Assembly: GCF_027580225.2 (NCBI RefSeq)
Contig: NC_073340.2
Coordinates: forward strand, 32,438,501 to 32,502,500
Length of the DNA stretch: 64,000 bases
Direction: 5' to 3'
Source: Misgurnus anguillicaudatus
Taxonomy: Eukaryota; Chordata; Actinopteri; Cypriniformes; Cobitidae
Below the pieces are notes generated by a model. The model saw nothing but the letters and a program-made list of their open reading frames with translations, made no database searches and was not told where the DNA came from. A program made the translations under genes and the position numbers. This document shows, in pieces, positions 34,761 to 46,892 of this stretch (position 1 is its first letter; every line of letters starts with the position of its first letter).

Positions 34761-35886
34761 CAATCACCTAAAGGATTATTAGGAACACTTGTTAAATTTC
34801 TTATTAATGCAATTTAGGGGTGTGGTCCTGGTCAAGACAATCTCCTGAACTTCAAACTGAATGTCAGAATGGGAAAGAAAGGTGATTTGAGTAATTTTGA
34901 GCGTAGCATGGTTGTTGGTGCCAGACCGGCCAGTCTGAGTATTTCACAATCTGCTCGGTTACTGGGATTTTCACGCACAACCATTTCTACGGTTTACAAA
35001 GAATGGTGTAAAAAGGGAAAAACATCCAGTATGCGGAAGTCATGTGGGCGAAAATGCCTTGTTGATGCTAAAGGTCAGAGGAGAATGAGCCGACTGATTC
35101 AAGCTGATAGAAGAGCAACTTTGATTAAAAAAAAATAACCACTCGTTACAACCGAGGTATGCAGCAAAGCATTTGTGAAGCCACAACACGCACAACCTTG
35201 AGGCGGATGGGCTGCAACAGCAAAAGACCCCACCGGGTACCACTCATCTCCACTACAATTAGGAAAAGAGGCTAGAATTTGCACAAGCTCACTAAAATTG
35301 GACAGTTGAAGACTGGAAAAATGTTACCTGGTCTGATGAGTCAGAATTTGGCGTAAACAGAATGAGAACATGGATCCATCATGCCTTGTTACCACTGTGC
35401 AGGCTGGTGGTGGTGGTGTAATGGTGTGGGGGATGTTTTCTTGGCACACTTTAGGCCCCTTAGTGCCAACTGGGCATTGTTTAAATGCCACGACCTACCT
35501 GAGCATTGTTTCTGACCATGTCCATCCCTTTATGACCACCATGTACCCATCCTCTGATGGCTACTTCCAGCAGGATAATGCACCATGTCAAATTGGATTT
35601 TTGAACATGAGTTCATTGTACTAAAATGGCCCCCACAGTCACCAGATCTCAACTCAATAGAGCATCTTTGGGATGTGGTGGAACGGGAGCTTCGTGCCCT
35701 GGATGTGCATCCCACAAATCTCCATCAACTGCAAGATGCTATCCTATCAATACGGGCCAACATTTCTAAAGAATGCTTTCAGGACCTTGTTGAATCAATG
35801 CCATGTAGAATTAAGGCAGTTCTGAAGGCGAAAGGGGGTCAAAGACAGTATTAGTATGGTGTTTCTAATAATCCTTTAGGTGAGTG
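34761..35886 (+). mobile_element. Tc1-like transposon with both ends, decayed transposase
   Basis: TA flanks both sides. The left end is CAATCACCTAAAGGATTATT; the right end, reversed, is CACTCACCTAAAGGATTATT. The 1126-bp length suits a compact Tc1-like element. Inside is a single broken transposase gene (see the pseudogene entry). Confidence 0.9.
34869..35854 (+). pseudogene. Tc1-like transposase, frameshifted and stopped
   Basis: The first part, MGKKGDLSNFERSMVVGARP to RRATLIKKK, is the helix-turn-helix DNA-binding region and stops after a run of nine A near 35126, likely a slippage frameshift. Further pieces include WSDESEF (first catalytic Asp), GGGGVMVWGMFSW, YFQQDNAPC (second Asp) and SPDLNSIEHLWDVVERE (third acidic residue). 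These lie in different frames separated by stops, so no functional enzyme is encoded. The copy at 61699 is the closest relative in the window. Confidence 0.9.
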
Positions 35887-37218
35887 TAATTTATAGTTAT
35901 TATTTTTGTGATTCACTGTTTTCTACATAAAGTCAGGCTACATAATGTAAAGAACATTCTGTGACAATATAACCTTGATATCTTTATTATTGACTGAGTA
36001 AGGTCATGTCAATGATTGAAATCAAAATGTATCATTAGACGATGATATTTTAACCTGGATTTCACAGACAGGGTCACAAATGAACAAACCATTTTTAGTG
36101 GTCTCAGACCTTTTGATTCCTCTGTATATAATGAAAAGTACTGCATAAAATAAGAATGACCTACAAATATTGGATATTTTTCTGATTTTCTGTAAAAGTT
36201 GCTTTGTTTTAGCAAGTCAAACTATGAGCAGGAGCAATTAGGGAGCAATTCAGAGGCTGAGAATAATGATTGTTGTTTTCGAAATACAGTTTACAGGATA
36301 AATGACCAATCAGAAAGGGTGCAATTATAAACTTGAGCAGTGTTTATTTCCTGTTCACCTAATCTGCACTCAGAGCTGTAGGCAAACTCGAATCATCTCT
36401 TGGAAATGAGATACTATCACCTTCACCCTTTAATGTGCTATCGAATGGTTTTGCTGGTAATTGGTGGTTAAATGCTTTCTCTGAGAATGTCAGAGAATAC
36501 AAATGCAGATGACAAGCACGATTTAAAAACTTAAGTTAAAGCACCCTGTGATGCAGTGGGGACCGCATAAATCAATTCAACAGAGAGAGAAAGAAAGAGA
36601 GAGAGTTTGTCAATAGTAAATCTTACTTTGATTATATGAAATGCGCAGCAGCATTGTTTTGTGTTGGAATGGATGATTGTGGTCATTGGGTCAACAGATG
36701 CATCCAGACAGAATATCAAAGCCTTGGCCAGGAAAGGATTTATGTGAAGAATGCAGACAGTGCTGCTAATATTTAGGGTATTTACTGTTTAAAGACCATT
36801 TCCAGGTTGCTATAACCTTCCAGATTTCTTGAATGAGGTTTCAGGGAATAATCAGAAATCAGAGTCCTTAAAGAGTCTCTCTCACACACATATATGCGGT
36901 AATGTAGGCTAATTTCTCTGCTGATCAGGGAGTCTGTTGGGTTTTAGCCTTTGAGATTTGAGCTTCTCTGACACAGATCTCTAAAAGGAAGGATTAGTTC
37001 AACTTCCTGTTCCGATCAATTTAGAAAAGCATGTCAGTTTGTCAAGGCAATCCCTAGACAATGATTCTTTCCAACATATTAATAACTCATCTTGTACTAT
37101 TTTTACCTCTAGACAAAAACTAGGCACACTATTTATCATATTGCATCGAACTGAATTTATTTTAGTCATTTTTTTTACAAATGGAATGCAGTTCCTACAT
37201 GCTTACCTTAAACATTAA

Positions 37219-37575
37219 GGGCTCTATCTTACACCCGGCGCAATGCAGCGCAATGCGCGACGCAAGTGTCTTTTGCTAGTTTCCATCCTGCGCAATTATA
37301 ATTTTCACGTTTAGCGCCGCGTTGTTTAAATAGCAAATGCATTTGCGCCCCCTTTTGCGCCCATGGGCGATCTGGTTTGAAAACGAGGTGTGTTCAGGCG
37401 CATTGTTGGCGCATTGCTATTTTTATAAAAATAGGACCAATCCCCTTCAACCATGCGCTCGGCGCACAAACCATTTTTCCCGTCGTTAAATTAGCAAAAG
37501 TGGATTTGGACACGCCCATTTAGACGTTGCGCTGTGCGCTTTAGACAATGCGCTTAGATCGTTAAAATAGGGCCC
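37219..37575. mobile_element. Harbinger-like MITE, GGGCTCTATCTT end, TAA duplication
   Basis: TAA on both sides (37216-37218 and 37576-37578). Ends GGGCTCTATCTTACACCC and, reversed, GGGCCCTATTTTAACGATC. The interior is rich in GCGCA phrases. A 3-bp TAA duplication fits PIF/Harbinger. Related to 52713-53903. Confidence 0.7.
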
Positions 37576-37588
37576 TAAGTATTAAAAT

Positions 37589-37979
37589 TAGGGTTGTGAC
37601 GAGATCTCTTGCGACGAGTTCAAAATGTTTGTAATTTTTTATTACAAAGGCTACCTACATAATACTTTTTGTGTTTATTTGTTTTGATAGTTTATTTGAA
37701 TAAATTATTATTGCTTCTGTATTATTATGCAATTTTAAAGCCTTACATGGGTATATTTTTGTTACCAAAAAAAATCAAATAACTTAATTATCAATTAGCA
37801 AAATAATTGTTAGGCACAGTCCTAAATTAGTTAAAAAATTTCAAAATAATGTGATTTCAGTTTTCTATTCATTTATTTTATCATTGAGGATTTTTTAAAA
37901 AGTATGAAAATCTAATCTCGTTCTCGTGAACCCAATCTCATGTCTCGTCTCGTGGATAAAGTGTCTCGTCACACCCCTA
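37589..37979. mobile_element. hAT-like MITE, TAGGGTTGTGACGAG ends
   Basis: Left TAGGGTTGTGACGAGATCTC pairs with the reverse of the right end, TAGGGGTGTGACGAGACAC. TCTCGT motifs are inverted inside. The flanking 8-mers match only partly, so the insertion is old or the ends are off by a base or two. Confidence 0.7.
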
Positions 37980-38301
37980 ATGAAATTAACTAAAAAATTA
38001 AATAAATAAAAACTGCAGTACCATGATTTGTCTTATTTGCAAAGCTTTAATAACATCCATATTTATTTTTCAGTCTCTTTATTAATATACAAACAGAACA
38101 TTGAGGAAATATATGCACAACATTTTCTGCGAAAATAATTTTCTAAACAAAACAACAATTTTATGCAAAGTAATTTCTGCATGTTTTGTGTTGCTTCCCT
38201 TGACATTAAGTGCAATTTTGAGGAGACTGAAGACCTGAAGTCATTAGATTTGAATTGGAAATTAGGTTCCTAATATTGTTCTAAGTGTAAGAGAAGCTCA
38301 C

Positions 38302-38460
38302 GGCATGGCACAGTGGCTCAGTTGCCTCGCAGCGAAAAGGTCTCTGGTTCGAGCCCTGGCTAGGTCAGGTGGCTTTTTTGTGTGAAAATTTCACTGTCTC
38401 AATGTGGGTTTACTCTGGGTAGTCCGGTTTCCTCCCACAGATCAAAAACATGCAAGTTAT
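38302..38460 (+). mobile_element. tRNA-derived SINE resembling cyprinid DANA/HE1, 5' part
   Basis: GGCACAGTGGCTCAGTTGCC is an A-box-like start and GGTTCGAGCCCTGGC a clear B box. They are followed by CTGGGTAGTCCGGTTTCCTC and CCCACAGATCAAAAACATGC, the conserved body of the DANA-type SINE as I remember it. The SINE is cut at 38460 by the element at 38461-39041 and appears to resume at 39042 (GGTGAACTGGAGATATCAAA). Confidence 0.75.
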
Positions 38461-39041
38461 GCCGAGTTCAGACTGCACGATTTTAGCCCTGATTTTGACT
38501 CGTCGACAAGTCATGAGAAATCGACGACAAATGCCTGAAATCACAGGCAAATCGGTGCTCATGATTCAAACTCTGTGAACTATCAAAGACGCAATCGGAG
38601 ACGAGTCGCAGACACCCGTGAGATATCTGGCATGCTAGATATCTGAACCTGTCTGCGATTCAAAATCGATGTGAAATGTGTTTTAAAGGTGAAAATAACA
38701 TCACCGATGACCTACAGCCAATAAGAGAGCAAATAGAGAGCAGCTGAGAGAGCAAGTTTGGGGAGGAGTTATGATCCCAATCTCACATGAGAAATCCGGT
38801 CTTGCACACATGACCTTGCGTTGTTTCCTTTTCACTTCTCGCGTGCATTTGGTTGTGAGACGTAGTTTGCGGACCGGGACAAAGTTGTCAGCGATACTTC
38901 CTATGATGAAGTCATGCAGTGTGAAACCCCCTGTCGCCGATCCATTGTGCAGTGTGAAAACAGCAGCGACTGAACGCTACCCCAGATAGTCATGCAGCGT
39001 GAAAAGATCTGTGACCCGACTACTTTTAATGCAGTCTGAAC
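38461..39041. mobile_element. DNA element GTTCAGACTGCA ends, inserted in the SINE
   Basis: Left GCCGAGTTCAGACTGCACGA pairs with the reverse of the right end, GTTCAGACTGCATTAAAAG. TAT flanks both sides. CAGTGTGAA-type phrases are scattered inside. 581 bp, no recognised coding. Confidence 0.72.
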
Positions 39042-39230
39042 TATTAGGTGAACTGGAGATATCAAATTGTCCCTACCTTAAACTGTGTATGGATTAATTA
39101 GTATGGAACAACCTGTGTATGGATTAACCGGTTCTTGTCATGAATATCAGTGTTTGAGAAAGTTACTTTTAAAAGTAATGCATTTCAGTATTAAGTTACT
39201 TCCCAAAAAAGTAACTAATTGCGTTACTTT

Positions 39231-39576
39231 TAGTGATAGACCGATATATCGGCCGGCCGATATATCGGGCCGATATTTGCAAGTTTTATGTGTATCGGCA
39301 AGAGTGCAGTTCATGGTTCCATAGCACCCTCACCTTTTTTACTATTTGTTAAATATTGTTTTTTTTTAGTTCAATAAATGTTACTTTTATTAATTGAGAC
39401 TTGTAACATTTGGCTTCATCATTGTGCCATTTTTATGATGCAAATTGAGTGAGCAAAAGCAGTATCGGCTCCAAATATCGGCTCAAGAAAATCGGCATCC
39501 TGTATCGGTCATCGGCTAAGGCTGATAAAACAAAAATTGGCATCGGCACTGAAAAATCCATATCGGTCGATCCCTT
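39231..39576. mobile_element. hAT-like MITE, GATAGACCGATATATCGG end
   Basis: Flanks GTTACTTT (39223-39230) and GTTACTTA (39577-39584) match at 7 of 8 positions. TATCGG/CCGATA repeats mark both ends. Related in style to the TAGAGCCCGACCGAT family but with different ends. Confidence 0.75.
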
Positions 39577-39587
39577 GTTACTTAGGC

Positions 39588-39857
39588 CGGTGGTTCTCAA
39601 ACTTTTTCAGCGTGCGACCCCCCTTGTGTACGGTGCATTCATTCGCAGCCCCCCCAAAGAAAATTTATGACAAAAAACGTTCTAAAACTTAACATTTTAA
39701 TAATAATAAAAAAAACCATTAAATAATACAAAGGAGTGCTGTTGGGTTTTAGGTTTAATAACACAGAATTCATGATAAATTAATGTATTTTATAAAATGT
39801 GATAAAACTGGGGCCCTCCTCGCACCATCTCGTGGCCCCCGTGTTTGAGAACCACTG
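39588..39857. mobile_element. hAT-like MITE, GTGGTTCTCAAACTTTTTCA end
   Basis: Perfect 8-bp duplication ACTTAGGC (39580-39587 and 39858-39865). Ends CGGTGGTTCTCAAACTTTTT and, reversed, CAGTGGTTCTCAAACACGGG. 270 bp, non-coding. Confidence 0.88.
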
Positions 39858-41428
39858 ACTTAGGCACTTTTCATGGAAAGTAATGCTTATGTTACTTTTG
39901 CGTTACTTTTGCGTTACATTTTTTTACTTGGCTGATCTCTTTCAGGCCTTGCAGGTGTTTTGCATATCGCAAAAATGTCAAACTCTGGCCTGCCATCTCA
40001 GTTTCTACGTTAATTCTACGTTAATATTTCATTTTAATTCAGTACATTATTTTATTTTTAAATTGAATTAATTAAACTGAAAAGTAAGCCGCATTACTTT
40101 TTTAAAAAGTAACTCAAATATTAATGTGTACATTTATAAAGTAATGCGTTACTTTACTCGTTACTTCAGAAAAGTAATATTATTACCTAATGCACGTTAC
40201 TTGTAATGCGTTACTCCAACACTGATAGTTATAGATGCTGGAATGGCATTAAGAATAAATAAATAAAGAAAGATCCTTTGGGTGAGACGTTAAAACCGAG
40301 GTCCTGACTCTCTGTGGTCATTAAAAATCCCAGGATGTCATTCGAAAAAGAGTAGGGAGCAGATCAGAGTTGCACTGAATACAAATTCCATGTATTTTCT
40401 GGTTGTTTTATAATAAAGAGACTGAGAAATAATTATATATGCTCATTATACTTTTGCAAAAACAACAAATCTAATGGTGGTTTATGGCCATTACTGTATA
40501 CAAATGAGTAACTTTAGTGAACCATAACATTGTGCTTCTAACAGTGTCCCAAACTTAGTATCTAGACTATCAGGTCACTTAATTTCCCAGGTTACACTTC
40601 TAAGAAGTACACACAGGGTTCTTGAAGATGAAATCAAAGTTGATGATTGGTTGTGAACTGTTTTATCTTTGACTTTAGCTCACGGTGTTATATTGGAACA
40701 GCCAGAATCAGGGCCAAAGGTAATCTCCCATAATCCCCTTTGCTTACCAAGACTGTCCTCTTTTTGAAATTTACAGCCTGTGAAAAGTGAGAGAATGAGA
40801 GAGATAGTCAATAGAGACAGGCATAAGGGCAGAGAGAGACACGAGTGAAAGGCTAACAATTTTGTTCACTCAGCTAACCATAGGTCAGGCTTGCCACTTG
40901 TTCCTCAATGACTGTGTGGAATTGGCTTAGCTGGTTTCCATAGAGACCAGACTGGTTGTTTTGAGGAAAAGTATGAGGAGAAAGTAATGGTGCTTGGCTC
41001 AAAATTGTCTCTCATGGGCTTCATTTTCACAGTCAGAGTTAAACAGGTGCAATTTGTGAATTTTCTTACTATATTTATACAACAGTTAAGTAGAAGTTAA
41101 GGCAAATTGTTTTGCGTCAGCTTCGCTAAAACAGGACTAAAGTTGAGTGTGGTTTTCTGTTTTCTTAAAGGTCACGTTCTTCCTGATCCCATTTTTCAAA
41201 CTTTAGTGAGTGTGTAATGTTATAATAAAGCTCAAAGTTCACTGGCAGGTGATATAGAAGTCCCCTTTCAAAGCCTACAGCGAACGGTCGGTTTGAACTA
41301 CAGCCGTCTACTTCCCGGTTGAATGACATCAAGAGTTTTTGACTAAACTCCGCCCACAGGAATACGTCAGTCGCCAGCTTTGCTAAGCTGCTGTCGAATC
41401 ACAACACACTAAACAAACCACACAATCC

Positions 41429-42025
41429 AGGGTTTCCCACAGAAAATGTGTTAGTTAAGGTGGTAGGGTTGGGCGGGGGTGTGGGACCGGGGGGTGTGGC
41501 AATCAAAGGGTCGGGCGTACGCGTTGAAAATTAAAATATTTTTATATAAAACACTCAAATAAAACTTATTTTTGAAAAACTATGATAGAAAATGAACACA
41601 TACTAGATTAGTCATGAATGAAATGTTTTTACCTCTACCAGGAATAGCTGCGTGATGAAGTGAAACTAAAGGGTTAATAAACACAAACTAAAGCAGATGT
41701 TGTGGCAAACGATGATAGATAGCACAAAAATTGTAAAAACGAATTATTTCCCACTATTAATTACATTATCTTAAAGGGGTGTAACTACTGTAGCATGTAA
41801 ATAATGCACATAAATAATGTGAGCAAGAGCGCTCAACAATCATATCGATACAACAGGCACGTCTTTCTCGTTTCGGCTGTGTGGCGCGCGTGTGTGAAGA
41901 GCGTCCGCGCTATTCTCCGAGATGGACTTTACAGGCTTTTTTGCAGCTAATTTTTTTTTTTGAACTTTTTTTTGACCTAGTTAAGGTGGTAGGGTTTCCC
42001 CGTTTAGGCGGGCCACCCGAACTGA
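41429..42025. mobile_element. CAGGGTTTCCCAC-type repeat, boundaries uncertain
   Basis: Starts CAGGGTTTCCCACAGAAAAT and carries GTTAAGGTGGTAGGGTT at about 41454 and again at about 41980. The right inverted end is not found, so it is truncated or rearranged. The ORF at 41881-42093 is not recognised. Confidence 0.45.
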
Positions 42026-43361
42026 AAAGTCCTCGTTACGTATTTCTGAAGGAGGGACTTCATAGGACAAGGAACACATCAGCCAATTTTTAGGACAGTG
42101 AAAACAGCACTATAGAGATAAGTAAATGTGTAAAAAAAATGTGTTTTTTACACGTGAAACATGAACACAATCACAGCTTCAAAAAACACAGAAAGAACGG
42201 GACCTTTCAAAAAAGACCTTGGTGATGTGCAAGCATTACGGTTTTGTTATTTGGGGGCATCTTGAAAGCTTTTTATACATCCTAATAACAAATACCACAC
42301 TTTCCACATTTACAGCAACCCTGTTTTATATTTCCTCAATAGCACGCACAATAAACATGAGTGATAGCTGTAGAGAGACACTCTCTCACCGCTGACGGAT
42401 GAGGAAAAGGTCACAGCATTAGTCTTTGTGTTGTTTTAATGGAGTGAATGGCTTCGTGCCAGAGACTTCTGTAGCCTTAGGATCCTGGGTTAAAGTAATG
42501 CTTCAGCTGGGGTAATAGCTTATGATCACCACTGGGGCAGAAGTGATGGCAGGGCAAAAATGAAGTTGTGGCATTAAAGTAAGACGAATGAATTAGAGAT
42601 TCGTTCTGGAAAGTTTACAAACATCTTTTGTAGTATTGGGATCTTCTTTTGTTTGTACCCTTATTGTAATGTGCTTACCATGTAGTCCTGTTTTGATAAT
42701 CAGTAATTACGTTAAAAAACTTGTCGATTGCATTTTCTACCGATTTGATAAGTGTGAGAATGCAACGCAACACAGCATGTATTGACGTTGCAAACATCAC
42801 TTCATCGTGCACTTACGGTTGGGAAAGATTGGTTTTATTATAGTGGGAGCAATCTACTTTTGTTGCATTACAATACTCATAGTGTTGATTGATAAAGACT
42901 TAAATTAAAGTGAAGGCAAGTGAAGTAAAGAAAAGGAAAACTAATTACTAATAGCATTATTACATGGTGGTGAATGTCTTGATCACGTCTACACTGGATG
43001 CGAGTGATTTAAGTGATGTGATCATGCGATAGCATGGCTAACACCAGACCAGTCTCATAGAGAATGAGACGTGGTCTGGGAACCATATGCTCAATTTCTC
43101 GTATTTGAGGCATGGTTTACGAATGCCCAGAGCCGTTTATTGGGCGTTACGAATTAATGATATTAATAAATAGTTAATTGTACATCGTCGATGGCGATGC
43201 CTCGCTGGTTGGTCCTATAAAACTCCGTGGTTATCATGTCCTGCCATATCCAAACATCCTTCTTGAATATGAAATTGTTTAATGCCAAAAGTTGTTCTTT
43301 TTTAAATAATCTTGCATTCAAAACTACTTAAAACACTGTCTAAGGCTGCATTGAAAAGTAA

Positions 43362-43644
43362 CCCAGATAGCAATGAGTCGGCGGACCACCGGCCGTGCTC
43401 TGGAGGCAGTAAGCATCATAAGGGCGTAATCGCAAACAGGTCTGACAGCGGACCGCCGGCGGCAGCCGCTTTTGCATAAATTAAGCAGTTGGTCCGCCGG
43501 CTGCATGCTGGCGGCATCTCGCAACAAATGGGAGTGACGTATTCGGCGGCAAAAATTTCATCCCCGCCAGCGGGACGCACCTATAGCCGACAGCTTGGGG
43601 CTGGCGGCATAAAGAAGCCATGCGGATATTTTTTGCTATCTGGG
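43362..43644. mobile_element. GC-rich MITE with CCCAGATAGCAA ends
   Basis: CCCAGATAGCAATGAG at the left and the reverse of TTTTTTGCTATCTGGG at the right. The interior repeats GGCGGACC and GCCGGCGGC. ORFs on both strands across it are compositional. Confidence 0.78.
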
Positions 43645-43720
43645 AACTTTGCGTCTGTTGGCATGTTATAACAAATAACAAAACTGCTTTGGTGTGTCGC
43701 ATAGGTATAGTGTAGTTTAA

Positions 43721-44449
43721 TTGCGCTTTTTCGTTGCATAGTACCCCACGGTTTGGTTTGGGTCAGCTTACTTTTGAGAGCTTTTCCACTGGGTGCAGTA
43801 CGTAGTACCCAATACTTTTTTTAGTACCACCTCGGTCAGGGTTCCAAGTGACCTGAGCTGATACCAAAACGTGACGCGAAAACACTGTAGATCACCGATT
43901 GGTCTGAGAGAATCGTCACTACCAGCGTCATCGCTATAATGTAAAATATTAGCTTTACCTTCATGCTAGCTTGCGCTGTCTTGAGCAAACATGTTGTCAT
44001 CTGTGCTCTGCTATAAGTTCCCAAACATCCACAGGTTGAGAATCAGGAACACCAATTTTTTTCCAGACTTGCGGTTTGTGGTGGCACATTCGCGACGCAC
44101 ACATCCGCATATATGTTTAAATGTTACTTAAATGAGGCTCAGCGGAGCATGTTGACTGACGCCACGGGTGTTTGTACAAAAACTGTCATGTGATAAACGC
44201 AATGTGCAAACATCTATTTTTGGTGGTCAATATTAATTTTGTGGTGGACTGAGAAATAAATGAATGTATAGGAATGTACAACGACGCTCTCACTTGTATG
44301 ATGTCAAATCAGTAGGCAGTGCAAATATAAAGACACGCCTATAATCCCTCCCACTCCGAAGTGTTACTTAACTAGATAGAAAAGCAAACCAAGCCAAAGT
44401 GAGGTGACCCGACCCAAACCGTGGGGTACTATGCGATGGAAAAGCACCA
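43721..44449. mobile_element. DNA element, GCATAGTACCCCACGG ends
   Basis: TGCATAGTACCCCACGGTTT at the left recurs reversed as AACCGTGGGGTACTATGCG at the right, with a GCTTTTCCACT block just inside on the left and GGAAAAGCACC just outside on the right. About 730 bp, no coding capacity. Confidence 0.75.
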
Positions 44450-44654
44450 TAACTGCATACGTTGTTTTCATTAAACAAGTATAGATGTCCACTGTGGTCT
44501 CAAAGTCCCACGTCCTGAAGTTACTCTTCAAATTTTAGTATGACATCACAAAAATATGTTCCTGTAGTGTAAGCTATCATGACAAGTTTCCAAAATTGCC
44601 ACTAGGTCGCTTAAAAATGCTAAATTGGTATTCTATTTACAATTTATTATGAAC

Positions 44655-45076
44655 ATGTATTCACTTTCTCCTGACATTGATTGGTTATCAATTAAGAAAA
44701 AAACTTCCCTGCTAATGACGACTTTTTACGGCAATCCATATTTCCATTATTATCCACTGTGGTGCTCTTACCTAACTTATAAAACACTGACACAAGGCCA
44801 AAAACAGTAAAAACTTCTGAATCTGATTACTAACAAAAGTCCTTTACAAAAATGCAATTATATCAGCTTTTTTATTTAATTATTATTTTTTTTAAAAACT
44901 ACCCATATTTGAGAAGTGATGAAAAGAGAACAAATGAAGATAGGATGAGACGTTTCTTTAAGTTTTTTTTTTTTTAAAGCAGTGGGTCTGTTCTTTCATT
45001 TGATATATTGTATGTTTATATATTTAAAGAAGAACATTTTCTGCAGGCATTAAACTTTTTTGAAAATCATAAAAAA
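44655..45076. mobile_element. TTAA MITE family 'CTCxTTCCCCGCC', partial copy 5
   Basis: GTGGGTCTGTTCTTTCATTT, GATATATTGTATGTTTATAT and AAAATCATAAAAAATGCTTG align with the other four copies, but both TTAA ends are lost. Confidence 0.6.
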
Positions 45077-45079
45077 TGC

Positions 45080-46205
45080 TTGCAAACACACCTGACATTT
45101 TCTTCAACTCCAGTACAGAAATATGTCCCGATATTGTGAGAGACCTCTCTTGGGTATTTTCTGCACTGTATGTCACATCCTGATATTTCCCTAGCGCTTT
45201 CTGTTCTCGTTTCGAGCCTTTTGACGTGACAGTGGTCAACGTCACTTGCCTGCCTGATAATATCGATGCCTTCGGTCGCTCATGGATTGACCCACGTTTA
45301 ATGTTGGACAGCTAATCCTGAGCCTGTCAACTTGATGCTTTGTTAATTTAAAAAGCGAAAACAGATGCCGCTATCATTATTCGTTTCAATTGTGTTTTGG
45401 TTCTTCATCACTGTGAGGGAAATGAAACAAAACAGATGTTTAAAAAAAGATTCAGGGTGACTTCAGTCACTAAAAGAGAAAAGCGATGGTTATTTATGGT
45501 TGACTCAAAAGCACTTTTCAGCATAATAATGACAAATCAATATTTCCTCTCTGTTTGCGCTCCATAAATTAAAGTGAAAAATGAATCAGTCAATTACAAG
45601 GCTGCGAATGTCGTGCCGAATTCATGTCGGTCTGTCACCTGACTAAAACGCCCAGTCTGTTTATTTATGCATCTGCAATCTTTTCTTTAATGGCTTGCGT
45701 GTATTGACTGCGTGTCGCATTCAGACCCCTCTATCAATGGAAGCCGCAGGCTGCTAAAGCTATTGTTTTCAAGCATTATAAAGCAGGATCGGATCGTCTG
45801 ATAACACTTCCATTTTGTAAAGAGCGATTGTTGTTGCCGTTCCAGCTTTAGTGAACATCACTCAAACCTGACACAAATAAAATCCAATATTCTGAACATA
45901 TTTTGCCTGTCTGGATGAGTTTCGTGGGCTGTCTGGATTGAATCACAGATAAAGTAAAGCATCTTGACTTGAGGCCTGTGTTTATGTATGTTTGTTTTTT
46001 TGTATAAAACTATTTGTTCTGGTCATGAATGCAGAGCGATTGGTCAATGAAATGTTCTATTGTTTTATTTAAGTTTTATTTAAAACATTTAGCTTGTGTT
46101 GCACATATTTCTATGAAATGGCATACCAGACTTACAGAAATGTATAATTTACTTAATTTTTTGCATAACTGTAAGAAAATAACACGTTAAAGGCATTGCT
46201 CTCAG
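45080..46205. other. intron segment of ordinary complexity, nothing recognised
   Basis: No paired repeat ends, no tandem repeat and no long ORF. Base composition is more balanced than in the surrounding repeats, so it is mostly unique intron sequence. The short reverse ORF at 45024-45245 has no recognised motif. Confidence 0.45.
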
Positions 46206-46239
46206 AGTTAGGGGTTGCATCCGAAATGGCATACTAATA

Positions 46240-46777
46240 CCCAGTGTCATATAGATGCGTATACATAGCACAAAGTGTAAAAATCGTGCAATACATATGC
46301 CAAATTCCACTTTGGCGTGCATATGATACGCCAATCCTTCCCATTCACTTAACGGGTGCATCTTTTTTGTGGTTTTATTTACTGGTTTCTCAATTTTTTT
46401 TGTGTTTTTTAAACCATTTTCGCTTGGGTTTAGGGTTAGATTACAGATTTGCTTTAGGAGTTTATTTATTATACAGGTTTCTCCATGTTTTTGTCTATTT
46501 TTAAGCCATGGTCGCTTGGAGTTGGGATTAGAATTGGGGTTTGGGTTAGGATGTCATTTTTATATAACAAAAAGTTGTTCTAACCCTAAACCCAAGTGAA
46601 AATGGTAAGAAAATAGCAAAAAATTTAGAAACCAATAAATAAAACAACAAAAAAGATGCGCCGTTTAAGTGAATGGGAAGGACTGGTGTATCATATGCAC
46701 GCCAAAGTGGAATTTGGCTTATGTATTGCACGATTTATACACTTCGTGTTATTTATACACAACTCTGTGAGACTGGG
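46240..46777. mobile_element. fold-back element CCCAGTCTCACGA family, copy 3
   Basis: CCCAGTGTCATATAGATGCG at the left and the reverse of TGTGAGACTGGG at the right. GTATGTAT/CACGATTT, ATTCCACTTTGGCGTGCATA and its reverse, and GGTTTAGGGTTAGATT pair across the centre. Overlapping ORFs on both strands are due to the palindrome. Confidence 0.75.
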
Positions 46778-46892
46778 TTGCATACTCTGTATGTACTTTG
46801 AATAAGTGAATACTTAACAAGCTCAAAAAGTATGCTCTATATAGTATGCATGAAATCTGGACATACTAATATTTGCCATGTTGCCATTCCCT

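Larger units (their letters stand above)
39148..40224. mobile_element. CAGTGTTTG/CAACACTG element holding two hAT-like insertions
   Basis: Left CAGTGTTTGAGAAAGTTACT and the reverse of the right end, CAGTGTTGGAGTAACGCATT, are ends of a fish repeat rich in AAAAGTAACG/GTTACTTTT. No matching 8-bp flank was found. Two later insertions, 39231-39576 and 39588-39857, sit inside it. Confidence 0.65.

Noticed and set aside
38302..38460. tRNA gene suggested by A- and B-box-like motifs
   Set aside because: No cloverleaf can be drawn with confidence, and the sequence continues into a SINE body.
46244..46731. Overlapping ORFs on both strands (61-86 codons)
   Set aside because: They mirror each other because the region is a palindromic fold-back element; similar peptides appear in other copies at 31184-31551 and 33190-33372.
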